A DNA stretch of 7,194 nt from Campylobacterales bacterium (GTDB lineage: Bacteria; Campylobacterota; Campylobacteria; Campylobacterales; Sulfurimonadaceae): assembly GCA_016937915.1 (NCBI GenBank), contig JAFGVR010000167.1, positions 1 to 7,194 on the forward strand. Reading direction: 5' to 3'. The notes beneath the pieces were generated by a model, which made no database searches, had not been told where the DNA came from, and saw only the letters and a program-made list of their open reading frames with translations. Positions within the stretch are counted from its first letter, which is position 1. The number at the start of each line of letters is the position of its first letter. Shown one piece after another: positions 5,551 to 7,194 of the stretch. A program made the translations under genes and the position numbers.

Positions 5551-6077
5551 TTCACATCATCTTCTATCTCTTTTGGCTTTGCGGATGGTGCGTATCTTTT
5601 TACTACCTCTCCATCTCTATCAACCAAAAACTTTGTAAAGTTCCATTTTATGGCATCGCTTAAAAAGCCATCTGAATGCTCTTTTAGGTAAACATAAAGT
5701 GGATGGGTGTTTTGACCATTTACATCTATCTTTGAAAACATATCAAACTTCACACCAAAACTGCTCATAGAAAAGTTTTTTATCTCCTCTTCACTCCCGC
5801 TCTCTTGCGATAAAAACTGATTGCACGGAAACCCTAAGATGCTAAGACCTTTGTCTGCGTACATCTCATGCAACTCCTCAAGCCCAGCGTACTGAGAGGT
5901 AAATCCACACTTACTTGCCACATTTACTATTAGCATCACTTTGCCTTTGTATTTTTCAAGTTTTAGTGTTTTACCATCAATATCTTTTACCTCTATCTCA
6001 TATATACTCATAGCATCTCCTGCGTAAAGATTTAAAGTGATAAAAATCATTATAAATATTTTTTGTAAACTTTTCAT
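5538..6077 (-). CDS. Glutathione peroxidase family protein (BtuE-like)
   Basis: This thiol peroxidase of the Gpx/BtuE family should reduce hydrogen peroxide or lipid hydroperoxides. The 179 residues include an N-terminal hydrophobic stretch (KIFIMIFITLNLYAGDA) that looks like a cleavable signal peptide, suggesting export. The catalytic set is present: peroxidatic Cys57 in NVASKCGFTSQY, Gln87 in GFPCNQFLSQE, and Trp144/Asn145 in IKWNFTKFLVDRDG. However, the helix that in BtuE carries the resolving Cys (EIK-TYC-TT) reads EIKNFSMSSFGVKF here, with Ser103 in that place. The only other Cys is Cys85 of FPCNQF. Its ATG overlaps the VF530 stop (ATGA), so coupling is likely. A second in-frame ATG at 6011 has a perfect AGGAG five bases upstream and would give a 157-residue cytoplasmic form starting MSIYEIEVKDIDG, like BtuE. 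Confidence 0.93.
   Translation of the reverse strand: MKSLQKIFIMIFITLNLYAGDAMSIYEIEVKDIDGKTLKLEKYKGKVMLIVNVASKCGFTSQYAGLEELHEMYADKGLSILGFPCNQFLSQESGSEEEIKNFSMSSFGVKFDMFSKIDVNGQNTHPLYVYLKEHSDGFLSDAIKWNFTKFLVDRDGEVVKRYAPSAKPKEIEDDVKKLL
6017..6021 (-). promoter_or_regulatory. Internal ribosome binding site for a short peroxidase form
   Basis: AGGAG on the minus strand lies five bases before the in-frame ATG at 6011, inside the signal-peptide coding part of the peroxidase gene. It is a better Shine-Dalgarno match than the GGA before the first ATG at 6077. It could produce a version without the signal peptide, or mark the true start; it could also be a by-product of the Ala-Gly-Asp codons it overlaps. 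Confidence 0.4.
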
Positions 6078-6304
6078 TTTTTTCCAATCATCTCTATATA
6101 CAACTCTCCAACTTTAGCCATAGCCCAAGGAGTTTTTCTCAAAAACTTCAAACTAGAATTTATGCTAGGCTCAAATGAAAAGCATCTGATATCTATCCGT
6201 TTTGCCAAACCTTTCCATCCGTAGTGTTTTACTAAATCATCTAAAATATCTTTTAGCTTGATGCCATGTAGTGGGTTGTTCTTGTTTTTTTCTGCTTCAC
6301 TCAT
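6074..6304 (-). CDS. VF530 family (DUF2132) small DNA-binding-like protein
   Basis: This 76-residue protein is of the VF530/DUF2132 family, named after a Vibrio fischeri protein and often labelled DNA-binding on structural grounds; its role in the cell is unknown. Nearly the whole chain matches the family pattern: NNPLHGIKLKDILDDLV (9-25), HYGWKGLAKRIDIRCFSF (27-44), EPSINSSLKFLRKTPWA (45-61) and a final helix KVGELYIEMI. The acidic/basic N-terminal ten residues are a variable extension. The ATG at 6304 has AAGGA five bases upstream. That sequence lies in the last codons of the McrB-like gene, which ends only one base before this start. Its own stop overlaps the peroxidase ATG. All three genes are therefore likely co-transcribed, with this one embedded between unrelated functions. 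Confidence 0.92.
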   Translation of the reverse strand: MSEAEKNKNNPLHGIKLKDILDDLVKHYGWKGLAKRIDIRCFSFEPSINSSLKFLRKTPWAMAKVGELYIEMIGKK

Positions 6305-6305
6305 T

Positions 6306-7194
6306 TTATTCCTTTAATTTTAATATCTCTATAGCTTTTTTATAGTTCTCTTCATCAGCATAAAAGTACTCCTCTAAAAGAGGTTTTATCTTATACTCTT
6401 TTACAAATGCCAAATCATCTGCATCTTTTACTTTCATAAAATAGCTGTGACCCAGCATATAGTCTTCATTTAGATTCTCTTTTATAAATCTGTTTATATC
6501 ATTAAAAACACTTTTTGCATCTGCATATTCAATAAGTTCCTCTTTTGGCTGCATCTTCAAAAATGTAAACCTGCGTCTTAATGCTATATCAATTGTAGCG
6601 ATGGATTTGTCCGTAGAGTTCATAGTCGCTATGATGTAAAGGTTTGATGGTACTTTGAAGCTTTGTTTTGAATATGGAAGTGTAACAGAATAAATATCTC
6701 TTTTATCTTCCTCTATAAGTGTGATAAGCTCACCAAAGATTTTTGAGATATTTCCTCTGTTTATTTCATCTATGATTATGTAGTGGTTTTTATCCAATTC
6801 TTCTGCATTTTTACATATTTTTCTAAAAATACCTTTTTCAAGTTTTATGTCCCCATTATCATTTGGACGAAACCCCTCTATAAAATCCTCATAAGAGTAG
6901 CTTTGATGAAATGTTACAAATTCTACTCTAGCTTCATTTTTTACAGCATTGTAAATATAATTATTATCCTGTTCAGTTTTATCATTTTTAGAGATGCTAT
7001 CAAATATCTCTTTTTGACTTTTTTCATCTTCTATCATAGAAATAATTTTTTGATAATTATGTGTTTTACCGACTCCTGGAGGTCCGTATAAGATTATGTT
7101 TTTTATATTCATACTATTTCTTTGTCCAAATTGTAAAGTTTTAGTGACGCTTATTTCATCTTCAAGAATTTTTATATCATACTTTTGTGCTATC
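6306..7194 (-). CDS. McrB-like AAA+ GTPase, 5' end outside window
   Basis: This is an AAA+ motor domain of the McrB type. In McrBC restriction systems McrB binds modified DNA and drives translocation by GTP hydrolysis, while McrC supplies the nuclease. Counting from the internal ATG at 7112, motifs are Walker A GPPGVGKT (10-17), the McrB-typical FVTFHQSYSYEDFIEGFRP (65-83), Walker B YIIIDEINRG (111-120), ATMNSTDKSIATIDIALRRR (162-181, sensor Asn165 and arginine finger), GHSYF (221-225) and IKPLLEEYFYAD (242-253). The frame stays open upstream of that ATG to the window edge for 27 more codons (ending TLQFGQRNS), and the ATG has only a poor ribosome site. The real start is therefore probably outside, with an unseen N-terminal specificity domain. 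No mcrC follows; a VF530 gene begins one base after the stop. Without McrC a different role cannot be excluded. Confidence 0.9.
   Translation of the reverse strand, partial: IAQKYDIKILEDEISVTKTLQFGQRNSMNIKNIILYGPPGVGKTHNYQKIISMIEDEKSQKEIFDSISKNDKTEQDNNYIYNAVKNEARVEFVTFHQSYSYEDFIEGFRPNDNGDIKLEKGIFRKICKNAEELDKNHYIIIDEINRGNISKIFGELITLIEEDKRDIYSVTLPYSKQSFKVPSNLYIIATMNSTDKSIATIDIALRRRFTFLKMQPKEELIEYADAKSVFNDINRFIKENLNEDYMLGHSYFMKVKDADDLAFVKEYKIKPLLEEYFYADEENYKKAIEILKLKE

Noticed and set aside
6783..7091. Plus-strand open frame inside the McrB-like gene
   Set aside because: Its Phe/Ile-rich sequence is the complement of Lys/Glu/Asn codons of the real gene. Its apparent membrane character is an artefact.

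Overview
The window is AT-rich (roughly two thirds A+T by eye), with tightly packed genes that mostly overlap or abut. Gene content and order point to a Campylobacterota (Epsilonproteobacteria) chromosome, probably a free-living Sulfurimonas/Sulfuricurvum/Arcobacter-type organism. The grounds are a stand-alone flgH behind a sigma54-type promoter, and a methyltransferase - YkgJ - TPR lipoprotein - trpC gene order that, from memory, also occurs around trpC in Campylobacter. kdsB implies a Gram-negative with LPS and flgH implies a flagellum. Genus assignment is inference.

Layout, left to right. (1) 1-242, minus: 5' part of an unrecognised exported protein whose TTG start overlaps the end of flgH. 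(2) 217-933, minus: flgH, the flagellar L-ring lipoprotein, with a -24/-12 promoter directly in front of its ATG. (3) 983-1426, plus: a GatB/YqeY-family protein, divergent from flgH. It converges on the next operon at a perfect 11-bp hairpin that contains its stop codon. (4) 4587-1438, minus: a compact four-gene operon of TrmN6-like tRNA methyltransferase, YkgJ-type cysteine-cluster protein, TPR lipoprotein and trpC, each gene overlapping or touching the next. (5) 4611-5327, plus: kdsB (CMP-Kdo synthetase), divergent from the methyltransferase through interlocked TATAAT boxes. (6) 5328-5537: a very AT-rich gap between convergent genes. It holds several TGTTACA/TGTAACA heptamers, an inverted repeat and one doubtful 30-codon ORF. 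(7) 7194-5538, minus: a run of three genes, an McrB-like AAA+ GTPase (5' end outside the window), a VF530/DUF2132 small protein and a glutathione-peroxidase-family protein.

Most genes are housekeeping: flagellum assembly, tRNA modification, tryptophan synthesis, LPS sugar activation. The accessory flavour is at the right end. There an McrB-like motor has no McrC directly after it and runs into VF530 and a peroxidase. That peroxidase appears to lack the resolving cysteine and has two competing translation starts, one giving a signal peptide and one not. I see no tRNA, rRNA, CRISPR array, insertion sequence or complete novel defence system. The best leads are the peroxidase (Ser in place of the resolving Cys, dual start), the McrB gene without an adjacent McrC, and the box-rich intergenic region.
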